A stretch of DNA of 64,000 nt from positions 253,270,484 to 253,334,483 of the forward strand of contig CP136064.1 of NCBI GenBank assembly GCA_032622095.1, in the 5' to 3' direction. Shown one piece after another: positions 45,500-55,784 of the stretch (position 1 is its first letter; every line of letters begins with the position of its first letter). The position numbers and the translations under genes were made by a program. The DNA is from Siphonodentalium dalli. Taxonomy: Eukaryota > Mollusca > Scaphopoda > Gadilida > Siphonodentaliidae. The notes under the pieces are model-generated. The model had not been told where the DNA came from. It saw only the letters and a program-made list of their open reading frames with translations, and did no database searches.

Positions 45500-45897
45500 A
45501 TAATGAATATATCACCTCAGCATGTACTCCTTTGATTATATATACTTTTAATGCCATGCAGGTTATGTGTCTCTGCACTCTATTATATTTTTTTTCCATT
45601 ACCCAACCTGCACCTAATTATGACTATGAACCTTGGCATGCCTCTGACATGCTCCTGATATTATTCTGTCTCACTAACAACTGCTCCCATAATTCATTGC
45701 TCTTTGTAAGGAATACCTCTATAATTAAACAAGGTTACTCTCCATAACTCATTATTTGTTCGTCCTCTGGCTCATTTATTTTTCCAAACATCTGCAAATT
45801 AAGAACTGCATCCCGATGTTTTATAGAATGAATGCAAATGAGTTCTTTTTAGACTTCCCCTGCAATATGTCATGGGTTATTCCTCACCAGAGATATA
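45500..45897. other. no gene seen
   Basis: A 71-codon frame at 45532-45747 is Cys/Leu-rich but not recognised. Confidence 0.45.
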
Positions 45898-46118
45898 CAA
45901 TAATGCCCTAAATAATCGACTCCTTTATCACAGAAGAATTATGGCTAATTTTTCAGGATTTAGTCGGAAATATTGCTTGTTGCCATTCATCGGAAAGCTC
46001 CCCCCCCCCCCCCGAGAGCTTTCCGATGAATGGCAACAAGCCAAATTTCCGACTAAATCCTGAAAAATTACCCATAACTCTGCTGTGGTTAAGGAGTCGA
46101 TTATTTAGGGCATTACTG
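45898..46118. mobile_element. family D, copy D7 with poly-C loop
   Basis: A complete palindrome whose loop is a 14-C run (46000-46013) between 'ggaaagct' and 'gagagctttcc'. Left end CAATAATG (one change), TA-flanked. Confidence 0.9.
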
Positions 46119-46289
46119 TAATTAGATGTAATAAAGAGGGACTGATTGTATGGTGGGGTTGGGGGATGTCTACCTCAGAGTTTCATCCTTCTTGAGAGGT
46201 TATGAAATTCCTATTTAACCCTCCCTTAACTTGAAAGTCAAAAGTTTTTCCAACTTTCAAAATGATAGGATCATAAAGCAAACATATTC

Positions 46290-46860
46290 AATTTGGGACA
46301 GACACTCTACATATATGGTTTACAACTAGCATTGTTTGTGTATATTTCAATTTGTTATGAATTTGGCATTAATTGGAGCACCTATTGCAGAAATTCAGCA
46401 TTTTCCGATACCATGCAAAAGCTATTTTGGACGGCATCTTGGATCCTGAATTTTCCATAAGCAGATTTTTGCTGATTTAGGATATGTTGTTGTGGTATTT
46501 TTCCACATCGAATGACACCAATATCAGCTTGTATCCTTCCGGGTTCAACTTTCAGGCCACAACTTGAACAGTAGCGCTTTGTTTAAGTTTTTCATTCCAT
46601 AGTTATATATTCATCTTTGTTTATCTGAAAATGCTGATTTCTGTCCGAGTATATCAGTCATAGTTTATAGGTATACTCACACTAGACAGTATGCCACATG
46701 GGGTATGCACTGGAAGACAGTCTATCGCTTGTTAAAGAGAGAATTAGTGATTGCAAGACCTACAGAAAACTTTGGCATGACCTGTTTTTCGTTCACATCA
46801 TTTTCGTTTTAGGTAACATCCAGGTGAAAGTGAATGGTGGTTTGCCTCAAATGTTCAGGC
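46290..46860 (+). repeat. dispersed repeat K-like, copy 4
   Basis: 'atagttatatattcatcttt', 'gtttatctgaaaatgctgat' and 'gtccgagtatatcagtcata' have the K layout. Diverged. Confidence 0.4.
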
Positions 46861-47005
46861 TTGAGATTTGAGCGATCACCAAACATTATGCCATATAAAT
46901 ATATGTAGATTACTTTATACTGTGGTATTGCTGCTAAATTATTGCATGACTATATCACATTAACTAAGATACTGTTAGCTGCTCAAAAGCCCTGAGGTCT
47001 GCCAC

Positions 47006-47408
47006 CAAGGCTGCAAATAGTGGGTCTGTCATTTGCAGAATGAGGTCCCCAGAGGGTGACTTTAGAGACGCTATCCTGCTTGGTGGGCTAGCATTACCAA
47101 AATCACCCTCTGGGAACCTCATTCTGCTTAGGCCTCGACTGTATGGGAGATATAGGATCAGAGTGAATTTCCTCAGTTGAAGTTGGTGATGTTCACCCAT
47201 TAGTCACCTCGATTATGTATTTTATCCTCTGCAAATTAGGGGATATAGAAGGGAAAAAGTAACTAAAACATTGTTAATTTGAGACTATAGATACTTCCCA
47301 GAAGATGAGGTCTCAGCAGAATAAAGTGCCCAGAAGGTGTATTTGGTAGCCCGCCATGTGGGATAGCATCACTAAATTCACCCTCTGGGGACACTATTTT
47401 AAGGCTTG
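47006..47408 (+). mobile_element. family C long form, copy C9
   Basis: CAAGGCTGC...AAGGCTTG, flanked by TCTGCCAC and TCTGCAAC (7 of 8). The right end module is shortened, passing from 'ggggac' straight to 'actattttaaggcttg'. Confidence 0.85.
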
Positions 47409-47715
47409 TCTGCAACCTGCTCACTTGAAGCAGCCAAATTACAATATGCGCAAAATCTACGTAACTTTGTGGCATGAAGTGGCTTGCTGCAGGCACTATT
47501 TGTGATTGATGCTATATGCTCTATGTACCTGATTTCTGGGTGCAACAGTACTCTCACATGACTTAATATTTAAATAATGAGATATTCCACTTAATTTAAT
47601 AACAATTTATTCTTGTGATGTTTTAGACACTATAATATAATATTTCAGTTCATGCCGTTCAAGGCACAGGGTGACCTCTATCTGGGTCGCTATCCTCTTA
47701 TGGATTTTGACACTG
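47409..47715. other. no gene seen
   Basis: Nothing recognised. Confidence 0.5.
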
Positions 47716-48098
47716 TTAACCCTTTAATGATGGGAGCTTCACTGGTGCGGCATCAAAGACCCTGTTCCAGTGCATTCTCGTATATACAGTAATGCTCTAA
47801 GTAATTGACTCCTTAACCACAGCAGAATTATGGGTAACTTTTGAGGATTTAGTCTGAAATATGGCTTGTTGCCATTCATCGGAAAGCTCTCCCCCGAGAG
47901 CTTTCTGAGGAATGGCAACAAGCCATATTTCAGACTAAATCCTCAAAAGTTACCCATAATTCTGCTGTGGTTAAGGAGTCGATTACTTAGAGCATTACTG
48001 TATGCCAGTCTCCCATAGGGAACCTCGCATATATAAGTGAATGCATTGGCACAGGGTTTTCGCAAAATTTCATGAAGCTCCAATCATGGAAGGGTTAA
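47716..48098 (+). mobile_element. family B copy B2 with D8 nested
   Basis: TTAA + CCCTTTAATGATGGGAGCT ... AGCTCCAATCATGGAAGGG + TTAA. Without D8 it is a single-hairpin form of about 167 bp. D8 sits in the hairpin's left arm at TA of 'ctcgtataTAtgccagtctc'; copy B3 shows the uninterrupted arm. Confidence 0.88.
47787..48000. mobile_element. family D, copy D8
   Basis: 214 bp, TA duplicated on both sides. Both arms carry the same private changes: TTTTGAGGATTTAGTCTGAA on the left and its exact complement on the right, against TTTTCAGGATTTAGTCGGAA in most copies. Confidence 0.93.
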
Positions 48099-48629
48099 AG
48101 CAGATGATTATTGAAAATTCAGGAAAAGGCCCATGCTTTACGACATCATCAAAATTAAATAATCACGGTACAGTGATATAATGGTGGTTCGATCTAACAG
48201 TCCGCAAAGTGATAGTTTCCCAAATAAATGCCAAATGTGCGTGGACGGTTTGCCTATAAATTCCAATTCCATTATATGATTATCTCCACAGAGAAGACCC
48301 ATGCCACAAAGGGTGCAGCATTGTTAACTGTTTTCAATTTTTTAACTCTGGATCGCATGTCACCCACATTAGTTCAGTGATAATTTTAGATTAATTTAGC
48401 AGACGGCATTTTTTTTTAAGTAGGTCCTGTAACTGAGGTGAACATCAGAAGAGATTGGGAAGGTGGGGGTACAAAATTTGTAATGTCGTAATTAAGTCTT
48501 GCCGCATGTGTATATATATTTAACTGAAAATTCGTGGCAAGCAAACTCTTTTGACAAATATAGTGAGTTTTTGACCATAAGTGATCACGCAGCAAGAGAT
48601 CGAACAAAATGATGAGACTTTATCAATCA
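48099..48629. other. no gene seen
   Basis: Nothing recognised. A T-run lies near 48411. Confidence 0.5.
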
Positions 48630-48840
48630 TTAATCCTTTTTATACTAAATACTCATTGACGCGTAGTTCCCTTAGAAAATATTCAGATAATAAGTTCAAC
48701 AAACCACCATGTAGGCCATTTGTTGAACATACTATCTAAATATTTCCCACCAAAGAATAGGAGTCCTTCTGCACTAGTGGTATATCTGTTGTTTGCTATT
48801 ATTTTCTGAACATCCCTGGAAATAGATAATGGCCTCACAT
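48630..48840 (+). mobile_element. family G, partial copy
   Basis: Starts TTAATCCTTTTTATACTAAA, with a hairpin at 48670-48752 ('aaatattcagataataagtt' and partner), then 'ggagtccttctgcactagtg'. The right end is lost. Confidence 0.6.
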
Positions 48841-49307
48841 TTATAAAATTAACACCAGTTGTCAATGATAATAATAACTAATCAGCATCAACACCTGAGA
48901 AGAAAAAAAGACAGGGACCAGTCGAGAGAATTCAAATTGGTCACTTCTCTTTATTGAGATTATCAGGGAGAAATGGACTTTTATCAGGGAGAAGTCAGAA
49001 AGGCTGAAGTTAATTTTACTTCTTAACATCACATTTCTGTGATCAAATACGTATTATGCAATAAAAGAGCCCATTTATAATAACATTATAATGAGTAAAT
49101 GCACAATTATAGTCTTCAAATATGCTGATTTGAAAAATGCAAATTGGTATATGAAAGAGAAGTCACTTCTCCCTGGGACAAAAAAATGGAGAAGTGGCAC
49201 ATTTTAGGGAGATGTCTCCCAAGTTGCCCTCCAGTCTGGTCCTTGAAAAAAGAAGACGGTCAGATGCATTTTTTCATCAGCCTAAATTCCTCTGGAAGCC
49301 AGAACTA
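48841..49307. other. no gene; repeat Z
   Basis: 49166-49247 matches 40430-40512 in reverse ('gaagtggcacattttaggga', 'tctggtccttgaa'). A related fragment lies at 48905-48990. Confidence 0.45.
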
Positions 49308-49533
49308 CTGTAATGCCCTAAGTAATCGAACCCTTAACCACAGCAGAATTATGGGTAACTTTTCAGGATTTAGTCGGAAATATGGCTTGTTGCCATTCAT
49401 CGGAAAGCTCCCCCCCCCCCCCCCCCCCGAGAGCTTTCCAATGAATGGCAACAAGCCATATTTCCGACTAAATCCTGAAAAGTTACCCATAATTCTGCTG
49501 TGGTTAAGGGGTCGATTACTTGGGGCATTACTG
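49308..49533. mobile_element. family D, copy D9 with longest poly-C loop
   Basis: A complete palindrome whose loop is a 19-C run (49410-49428). The ends are CTGTAATG and CATTACTG, TA-flanked. Confidence 0.9.
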
Positions 49534-49868
49534 TATTAGTTCTGATTCACACCATTGCTATGGCCTTTTGCTAATGCCAGTCTGGGAGTTGATGACTAAA
49601 TACCTTTGGGTCATGACTGGGCGAATTGTTCCTTTTCTGCAATAGATAACATCATTGACATCAAGGGAACCATTTGTCATTATCCCCGAGTTAAACCTTT
49701 GATTACTAAACATTTGTTGATGAGTAGTTATGTGATTCCCATTGATTCATTTGTTGCGTTGTTTCTGCTAATAAGTGCAGTCAGCTGTTTGTTGAACTTA
49801 TTTTCTGAACATCCCAACACAATTGTTTTAACCCTTTTTATACTGAATGGATTTTCCTGTTCAGCATA

Positions 49869-50091
49869 CAGTAATGCCCTAAATCATCGACTCCTTAACG
49901 ACAGCAGAATTATGGGTAACTTTTCAGGATTTAGTCGGAAATATGGCTTGTTGCCATTCATCGGAAAGCTCTCAGTGAGAGCTTTCCGATGAATGGCAAC
50001 AAGCAATATTTCCGACTAAATCCTGAAATGCAACCCATAATTCTGCTGTCGTTAATTAAGGAGTCGATTACTTTATAATAGGGCATTACTG
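49869..50091. mobile_element. family D, copy D10
   Basis: A TA-flanked palindrome. Both arms share the private change 'cttaacgacagcag' / 'ctgctgtcgttaa'. The right arm has two small insertions (aatt, tata). Confidence 0.9.
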
Positions 50092-50220
50092 TATTCATTG
50101 GAATGGTCTGTTATTCATTTGGAGGGATGTTCATGTAATAAAGCAGACGGCAGACAGACAAAATATGATACAATTGCAGAAGGATTCATATTCATTGGTG
50201 GTAAATATTCAGATAATAAG

Positions 50221-50399
50221 TTAACCCTTTCATGATGGGACCTGCGCTCGTGCAGCATTAATGATCCTGTGCCAGTGCATTCTCTTATATATGTGAGTCT
50301 CCAATAGGGAGCCTTGCATATATGAGAGAATGCACTGGCTTACAAGGTAAAGGTAAATATTGTTAGGCCAATGTATTCTCTTATATATGCAAGGCTCCC
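50221..50399 (+). mobile_element. family B copy B3, right end missing
   Basis: TTAA + CCCTTTCATGATGGGA, hairpin 1 complete ('gccagtgcattctcttatat'), hairpin 2 broken after 'gcaaggctcccc'. It shows the intact internal TTAA ('cagcattaatgatcctg') that is occupied by A6 in B4. Confidence 0.8.
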
Positions 50400-50844
50400 C
50401 ATTTACTTATGAACAATGTAAAACAAGATGGTTGTTCTAATGAAAATGAATTTATGGTTGGAGTCATATATTCATTTTCATTATAATTACCATGTTGTTT
50501 GTATCGTTCATAGAGCACATGAGCATATTTTGCCATAATTCATGGCTCAAATTCATTCATTTATTGCATATATTCTGTTGAAAATAAAAGGAGATATTCC
50601 CATATGTGGCTGGATTTATTGCACAGTACCCCTTTAAACAAACAAATGAAGGGAATCACAGTTCCAGATGTAAATCTGATGCGATTATCGTTAGCTTTTT
50701 AAAGAGACTGGTTGTTTAGCTGCCTGCTGTCTGATTATAGAAACTGGAGTGCCCCCTCCCACAAATGAATGGACTATTCCAGTGAATACTTGTAGAACTG
50801 AACAGGAGAATCCATTCATAAATAAAAGGGATTTATAAGGAAGG
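50400..50844. other. no gene seen
   Basis: Nothing recognised. Confidence 0.5.
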
Positions 50845-51147
50845 CAAGTATGAAATAGTGTGTCTGTCATTTTGCAGAATGAGGTCTGCAGAGGGGGAAT
50901 TTAGTGACGCTACAGCGCACATTGGGCTTGCATCACTAAATTCACCACATGGGAACCTCATTCTGCATGGCCTCATCTTCTGGGAAGTATCTATATTCTC
51001 AAATTAATATTATTGTTAGTTACTTTTCCCCTTCTATTCAGTTTCTATATCCCCTAATTTACAGAAGGTAAAATGCATAATCACTATGACTATTGGGTGA
51101 ACATCACCAACTAATTATATCATAACGAGAGCAGCGCTGGTGCATCA

Positions 51148-51537
51148 TTAACCCTTTACCCAACAGAACGGCCCTGTGCCAATGCATTCTCTTATATATG
51201 CGAGTCGACCATAGGTCGCCTCGCATATATAAGAGAAGGCATTGGCTTAACACATTAAAAATTATAAAATTGTTAAAGAATGTAAGAAAAAATGGTAAAA
51301 AGTGTTAAAAAAAGATTTTTTTTAGGCCAATGCATTCTCTTATATATGCGAGGCGACCTATGGTCGACTCGCATATATAAGAGAATGCATTGGCACAGGG
51401 CATAACTGTAACCATCACAATGTGGTCAATGAGCTGGTTCCAATGATATCCATATTTGTATGGTTCTATTGAGACAGACCGAAGATATTTTAGGCTGTTG
51501 AAGCTTTATTTGGCCGGTTTGTTGGGTAAAGGGTTAA
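51148..51537 (-). mobile_element. family A MITE, copy A6, nested in B4
   Basis: TTAA on both sides. Removing one TTAA and the element restores 'tgcatcaTTAAtgatcctg', which matches uninterrupted B3. It has one accggccaaa unit. One hairpin arm has an unmatched change (gagaaggcattgg). Confidence 0.95.
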
Positions 51538-51613
51538 TGATCCTGTGCGAGTGCAATCTCTTATATATACAAGTCTCCCTTAGGGAGCCCCGAAGTCGCA
51601 TATATAAGAGAAT

Positions 51614-52213
51614 TTATTAATTAGCTATAGGTTATCAACTGCAATAAGTAGAACGCTGCCCGCGTCATAAGTAACAAAAAGTCGGCCAATAAGTATAAAA
51701 CGCGGCCAATAAGTAACAAAAAGTCGGCCAATAAGTAGAAAACGCGGCCAATAAGTCAAGGTGACGTAAATGACGTCATACGTAATTAGCTCGATCCGAG
51801 TCGATCGGCAAAGATAGTTTGCAGTTGATTTCGGATGAATTACGGACATTCACTGTTTTGGGAGTAAATATACATGTACGTGGATGAACTACATGTATCA
51901 GTATCAATATCATTCCCATGCAGTGGAAACTGAAATCGCTGCAAGTTCTTCACAAAGTTCACAAGAATAAAAATTGCTGTAATAATTGTTAATTTGATAA
52001 AACACACAATGGTATATCTATGTTAATATATTCATCCTGTGAAACAATTATTACATTGTTGCTAATTAATAAAATACTTATTAATTGGTTGTTTCCACAT
52101 TGACCGAGTTATGAGGCCTCGGTCTGTCGTATTAGCCTGCGGCCTCAGGCCAATACGACAGACCTCGGCCTCATAACTCGGCCAATGTGGAAACAACCAA
52201 TTAATAACATATA
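51614..52213. mobile_element. insert X in family B
   Basis: About 600 bp. The left end 'ttattaattagctatagg' is a weak inverse of the right end. It contains two 43-bp tandem units ('aacaaaaagtcggccaataa', 'aaaacgcggccaataagt', 51678-51760) and a 130-bp palindrome (52078-52207). The class is unknown. Confidence 0.55.
52078..52207. repeat. 130-bp palindrome
   Basis: Arms begin 'ttattaattggttgtttcca' and pair over about 58 bp with few mismatches, including 'gaccgagttatgaggc' and 'ctgtcgtatt'. The centre, near 52142, is GC-rich. It forms the right part of insert X and could be a fold-back element in its own right. Confidence 0.8.
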
Positions 52214-52493
52214 GCACTGGCTTACAAGGTAAATATTGTTTGGCCAATGTGTTCTCCTATATATGCGAGGCTCCCTATGGGAGACTCGCATATATAAGAG
52301 AATGCTTGGCACAGGGTTTTCGCAAAATGTCAGGAAACTTTAGTCACAGAAGGGTTAATTGGGGAACTTCAATCTGATCCTCTAAGGTCTCCCTTAGCAG
52401 TTAAGGTCCCAGAGGGTGAATTTTGTGATGCTAGACCACTGTACAGGATAGTACCTCATTCTGTAAATGACAGACACATTATTTGAAGTCTTG

Positions 52494-53004
52494 AAGGAAA
52501 GCCTTGATTTATCTCAGATGTCATTGTCTCCTTATTTCTCCCACAATGCAATTTGCATATACTAATGACCTGAGCAAATAAAAGTGATGCATCGACATCT
52601 TATATTGATAGATCAATAGGTATTGGTTACATATCAGATCGGCTCTCATGTTTTCTGGACGGTATCAATCAATGACTAATGATTCGATCCGATGTATCAC
52701 TGATCTCACAAACGTGAGTCATGTGTGAGGACTTTTGTCTTTTTATATCTTGTCATGAGTTATATAGACCATTTTGATGCACAAGTGATGAGCCAATAAA
52801 AGATTGTTTATGTAATGTGCAATGAGTCACGTATATCTCGGGTGTCTGTGATAGATTCCAAGGATAAATTTTTCCTAATAACGCAGGAGCGCCAGCCGGA
52901 TGCAGCTGAGAGCAAGGGGGCACAACTTCCAGAAAAGGGCACTTTTTCCATCAGATATTTGTATAAATGTCAAAATGCCAAAATTTTGATGCTCATACCT
53001 CATT
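52494..53004. other. no gene seen
   Basis: A 71-codon frame at 52815-53030 is not recognised. 'gagcaagggggcacaacttc' is weakly Z-like. Confidence 0.45.
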
Positions 53005-53257
53005 TTAGCCCTTCCATGACTGGAGCTTAGAGAAATTTTGCAAAAACAGTGTGCTAATGCATTCTCTTATATGGAGCCTCGCATATACAAGAGAATGCAT
53101 TCACCTAACAATGTTTACCTTGACCTTTTAATTAAGCCAATGCAATCTCTTATGTATGCAAGGCTCCCTATGTACCTGTATATACATGTATAAGAGAATG
53201 CACTGGCACAGGGTCTTTCATACTGCGCCAGTGCAGCTCCTGTCATAGAAGGGTTAA
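53005..53257 (+). mobile_element. family B copy B5
   Basis: TTAG + CCCTTCCATGACTGGAGCT ... CAGCTCCTGTCATAGAAGGG + TTAA. Both hairpins are present with decayed loops. Confidence 0.8.
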
Positions 53258-53295
53258 AACTCATATTAGGCTACTAGAATGGGTATATATTTCTC

Positions 53296-53699
53296 TTAAC
53301 CCTTTACCCAACAGAAGGGCCCTGTGCCAATGCATTCTCTTATATATGCGAGTCGACCATACATGTAGGTCGCCTCGCATATATAAGAGAATGCATTGGC
53401 TTAACACATTAAAAATTATAAAATTGTTAAAGAATGTAAGAAAAAATGGTAAAAAGTGTTAAAAAAGTTTTTTTTAGGCCAATGCATTCTCTTATATATG
53501 CGAGGCGACCTATGGTCGACTCGCATATATAAGAGAATGCATTGGCACAGGGCATAACTGTAACCATTACAATGTGGTCAATGAACCGGTTCCAATGATA
53601 TCCATATTTGTATGGTTCTATTGAGACAGACCGAAGATATTTTAGGCTGTTGAAGCTTTATTTGGCCGGTTTTGGCCGGTTTGTTGGGTAAAGGGTTAA
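53296..53699 (-). mobile_element. family A MITE, copy A7
   Basis: TTAA-flanked, 404 bp, two accggccaaa units. A hairpin loop carries a 6-bp gain ('accatacatgtaggtcg'). Confidence 0.93.
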
Positions 53700-54062
53700 G
53701 ACAATATAAGAAAGCTGATATATGAGGCCAGTGTCTGCAGTTTGAAATGGCTCTTTGTGACCCCACCCCTCTCCCAAATATGGTAACTGTGCTAATAACA
53801 TTTTGGGGGTTGAGCAGGCATAGCATACTGGTAGCTAAATATGTCCTGTCTGATTTAACACTATAAAGCCGTCATCTGTACTTTCGTATACAAGATAAAT
53901 AGATTGGACCCATGAGCCCATTAATAGAAGAGTTTATAACTTATAAGGCCCGAGATAATGACTTTCAAAAGAAGAAGTTTTACATGTACGTTTTGAGTTT
54001 TTATCAGGCTAGAAAAATGTCAATGATCGTCTCTTATAAAGAGCGTCCTTACTTCCGCAGGC
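53700..54062. other. no gene seen
   Basis: Nothing recognised. Confidence 0.5.
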
Positions 54063-54735
54063 AATAGACACCTTTCGCATAATGAACTACGACAGATAAT
54101 TATTACGAATAAGGTGCTACATTACTAGAATTTGTCATCTTTCTATTCGATGTCGTCTTTTCCTATCGTTGTTACAATTATGGTTTCGTGTTTTCAACAA
54201 AACTCACAAATACATCATATAGTAATAAGTTCGCGATCGTTTTCAGCTCGTCATTGTTGGAGATGATTATGTCCTTAACCTCTTCACTGCTGAATGACGT
54301 CATGTGCAGGGATGTTGACGTTCTGCCCATTTTGCAGTGGAAATTTATAGTGGGAATAAACGGGGAAAAAGACAAATGACTTCATGCAAAGGCTACTATC
54401 ATTACCAATCCTGGAACACGATACATTGATTGAAACGTCTTGATACACTGGTTCAGTTGCACTATAATTTCTTATTTCCCCTCATGACGGCCGCCTGCAA
54501 GTGCGCGGAAGTAGGTCCATACTAAGTATGGATGGTTAGCACACAGCATGACATTTTAGGTCTGTACTCCTATAACTACTGCGAGTCTGCGAGTGGCAAG
54601 TACGATTGTCTCAAAAACAGACTCGTAATCATCAATTCTGCGAAAATGGTTTTGAACCATCTGAAAAAATTAGGACTACAAATAGCTGTTCGCAATATTT
54701 ATCTGTCATCGTTCATTGTGTGAAAAGTGTCTATT
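54063..54735. mobile_element. TIR element U, 673 bp
   Basis: Left end AATAGACACCTTTCGCATAA, right end in reverse AATAGACACTTTTCACACAA (17 of 20 match). Two short frames (54375-54178 minus, 65 codons; 54532-54723 plus, 63 codons) have protein-like composition but no motif I recognise. Superfamily not determined. Confidence 0.55.
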
Positions 54736-55436
54736 AAAGAGCATTCTTAGTTACATGCAAGATCTTTTGTACATGTTTTCAACATAAAACTGATTGATGT
54801 TTTTGTGTATTTTGTGATGCATGTGCCATACGAATTATGGTGATTAAGTGTCTTCATTTCTCTTTTGCTTGGTATTATGAAAATTAAAGACATATTATGG
54901 ATTTTGTTTGGGTGCTTGGAACTGATAAGTTAGTACTCAGACGCCATGTCAACTTGAGGAATGTAGCATTCTACTAACATATTGCTGAAAATATCTCAAA
55001 CAAAAATCAACAGTACATCTCCATAGAAAGCATTGTGTGAAATACACTCGATTATAAATATCTAATTATAAATTCGGGACGCAACTGTCGGCAATAAACT
55101 AACAAAAATGATTTTGCTTTCGAAAGTCACTGCATTTAATTAATATTTAAGAATGATGATGTGTGTTGTCAATTTGGATTAATATTCATAAAAATAACAA
55201 CTTTTAGCAAGATAATTCTCCATTTCTACGAGATCACCCTACCAGAGTGTTTCACATCACTTTAACTTGAGAAATTTTATGTTATTTTAGACTGGGGAAT
55301 TTAAACATCAACCACATGATCACTTTATGTTTTCCTTAGGGTTGAATTGCCTCCTACATGTGTAATCTTCTACAATTATCAAGCCTAAATACTAGTACTT
55401 ACAATACGCGGCCTCAAATTATGGTGCTGGAAATTT
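54736..55436. other. no gene; shared motif
   Basis: 'gagtgtttcacatcacttta' at 55241-55260 is the inverse of 26690-26710. Nothing else is recognised. Confidence 0.45.
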
Positions 55437-55505
55437 AAGAATGAGGTCCCCAGAAGGTGAATTTATTGACGCTACCCCACACAGAGGGCTAGCATCAAAA
55501 TTTTG
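55437..55505 (+). mobile_element. family C fragment
   Basis: One module arm only ('gaatgaggtccccagaaggt' to 'gagggctagcatcaaaa'). Confidence 0.7.
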
Positions 55506-55622
55506 AAAAACTAACACCGTTCTAACATCTGCCATGGTACTCCGAGTCACCACATCAAATCTTGGTTGATATCAATCTGAATAGACAGACCTACAGACAG
55601 ATCCTACTCTTTTATATATCTA

Positions 55623-55784
55623 CAGTAATGCTCTAATTAATGGACTCCTTAACCACAGCAGAATTATGGGTAACTTTTCAGGATTTATTCGGAAGTATGA
55701 CTTGTTGCCATTCCGATGAATGGCAACTGAAAAGTTACCCATAATTCTGCTGTGGTTAAGGAGTCGATTAATTAGAGCATTACT
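55623..55784. mobile_element. family D, short copy D11
   Basis: TA-flanked, with the palindrome's centre deleted ('ttgccattccgatgaatggc'). Both arms share 'ctctaattaat' / 'attaattagag'. Confidence 0.88.

Larger units (their letters stand above)
49828..50399 (-). mobile_element. family G copy carrying D10 and B3
   Basis: Left end TTAACCCTTTTTATACTGAA, interrupted by D10 (49869-50091), continuing 'tcattggaatggtctgttat', 'gcagaaggattcatattcat', 'taaatattcagataataag', then interrupted by B3 at a TTAA. Confidence 0.6.
51112..52358 (+). mobile_element. family B copy B4, nested in C10
   Basis: Left end diverged (aattatatcataacgagagc), right end intact (cacagaagggTTAA). It is split twice: by A6 at its internal TTAA and by insert X (51614-52213) inside hairpin 1. 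Hairpin 2 (52232-52310) is intact. Confidence 0.8.
50845..52493 (-). mobile_element. family C copy C10, host of a four-part nest
   Basis: CAAGTATGAAATAGTGTG at 50845 and CATTATTTGAAGTCTTG ending at 52493, flanked by AAGGAAGG and AAGGAAAG (7 of 8). C sequence is present at 50845-51111 and 52359-52493. The break falls inside the C middle at 'gggtgaacatcaccaact' / 'ttggggaacttcaatctgat'. The right module is shortened. The intervening 1.25 kb is family B with further insertions. Confidence 0.85.

Noticed and set aside
38814-47200. Recurring peptide 'MRSPEGEFSDAIPHSGLASL'
   Set aside because: Translation of the family C palindromic module.
28301-49539. Recurring peptide 'MNGNKPYFRLNPEKLPIIL' in several frames, which looks like a conserved domain
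   Set aside because: It is the translation of the family D palindrome arm. It recurs wherever D occurs and on both strands.
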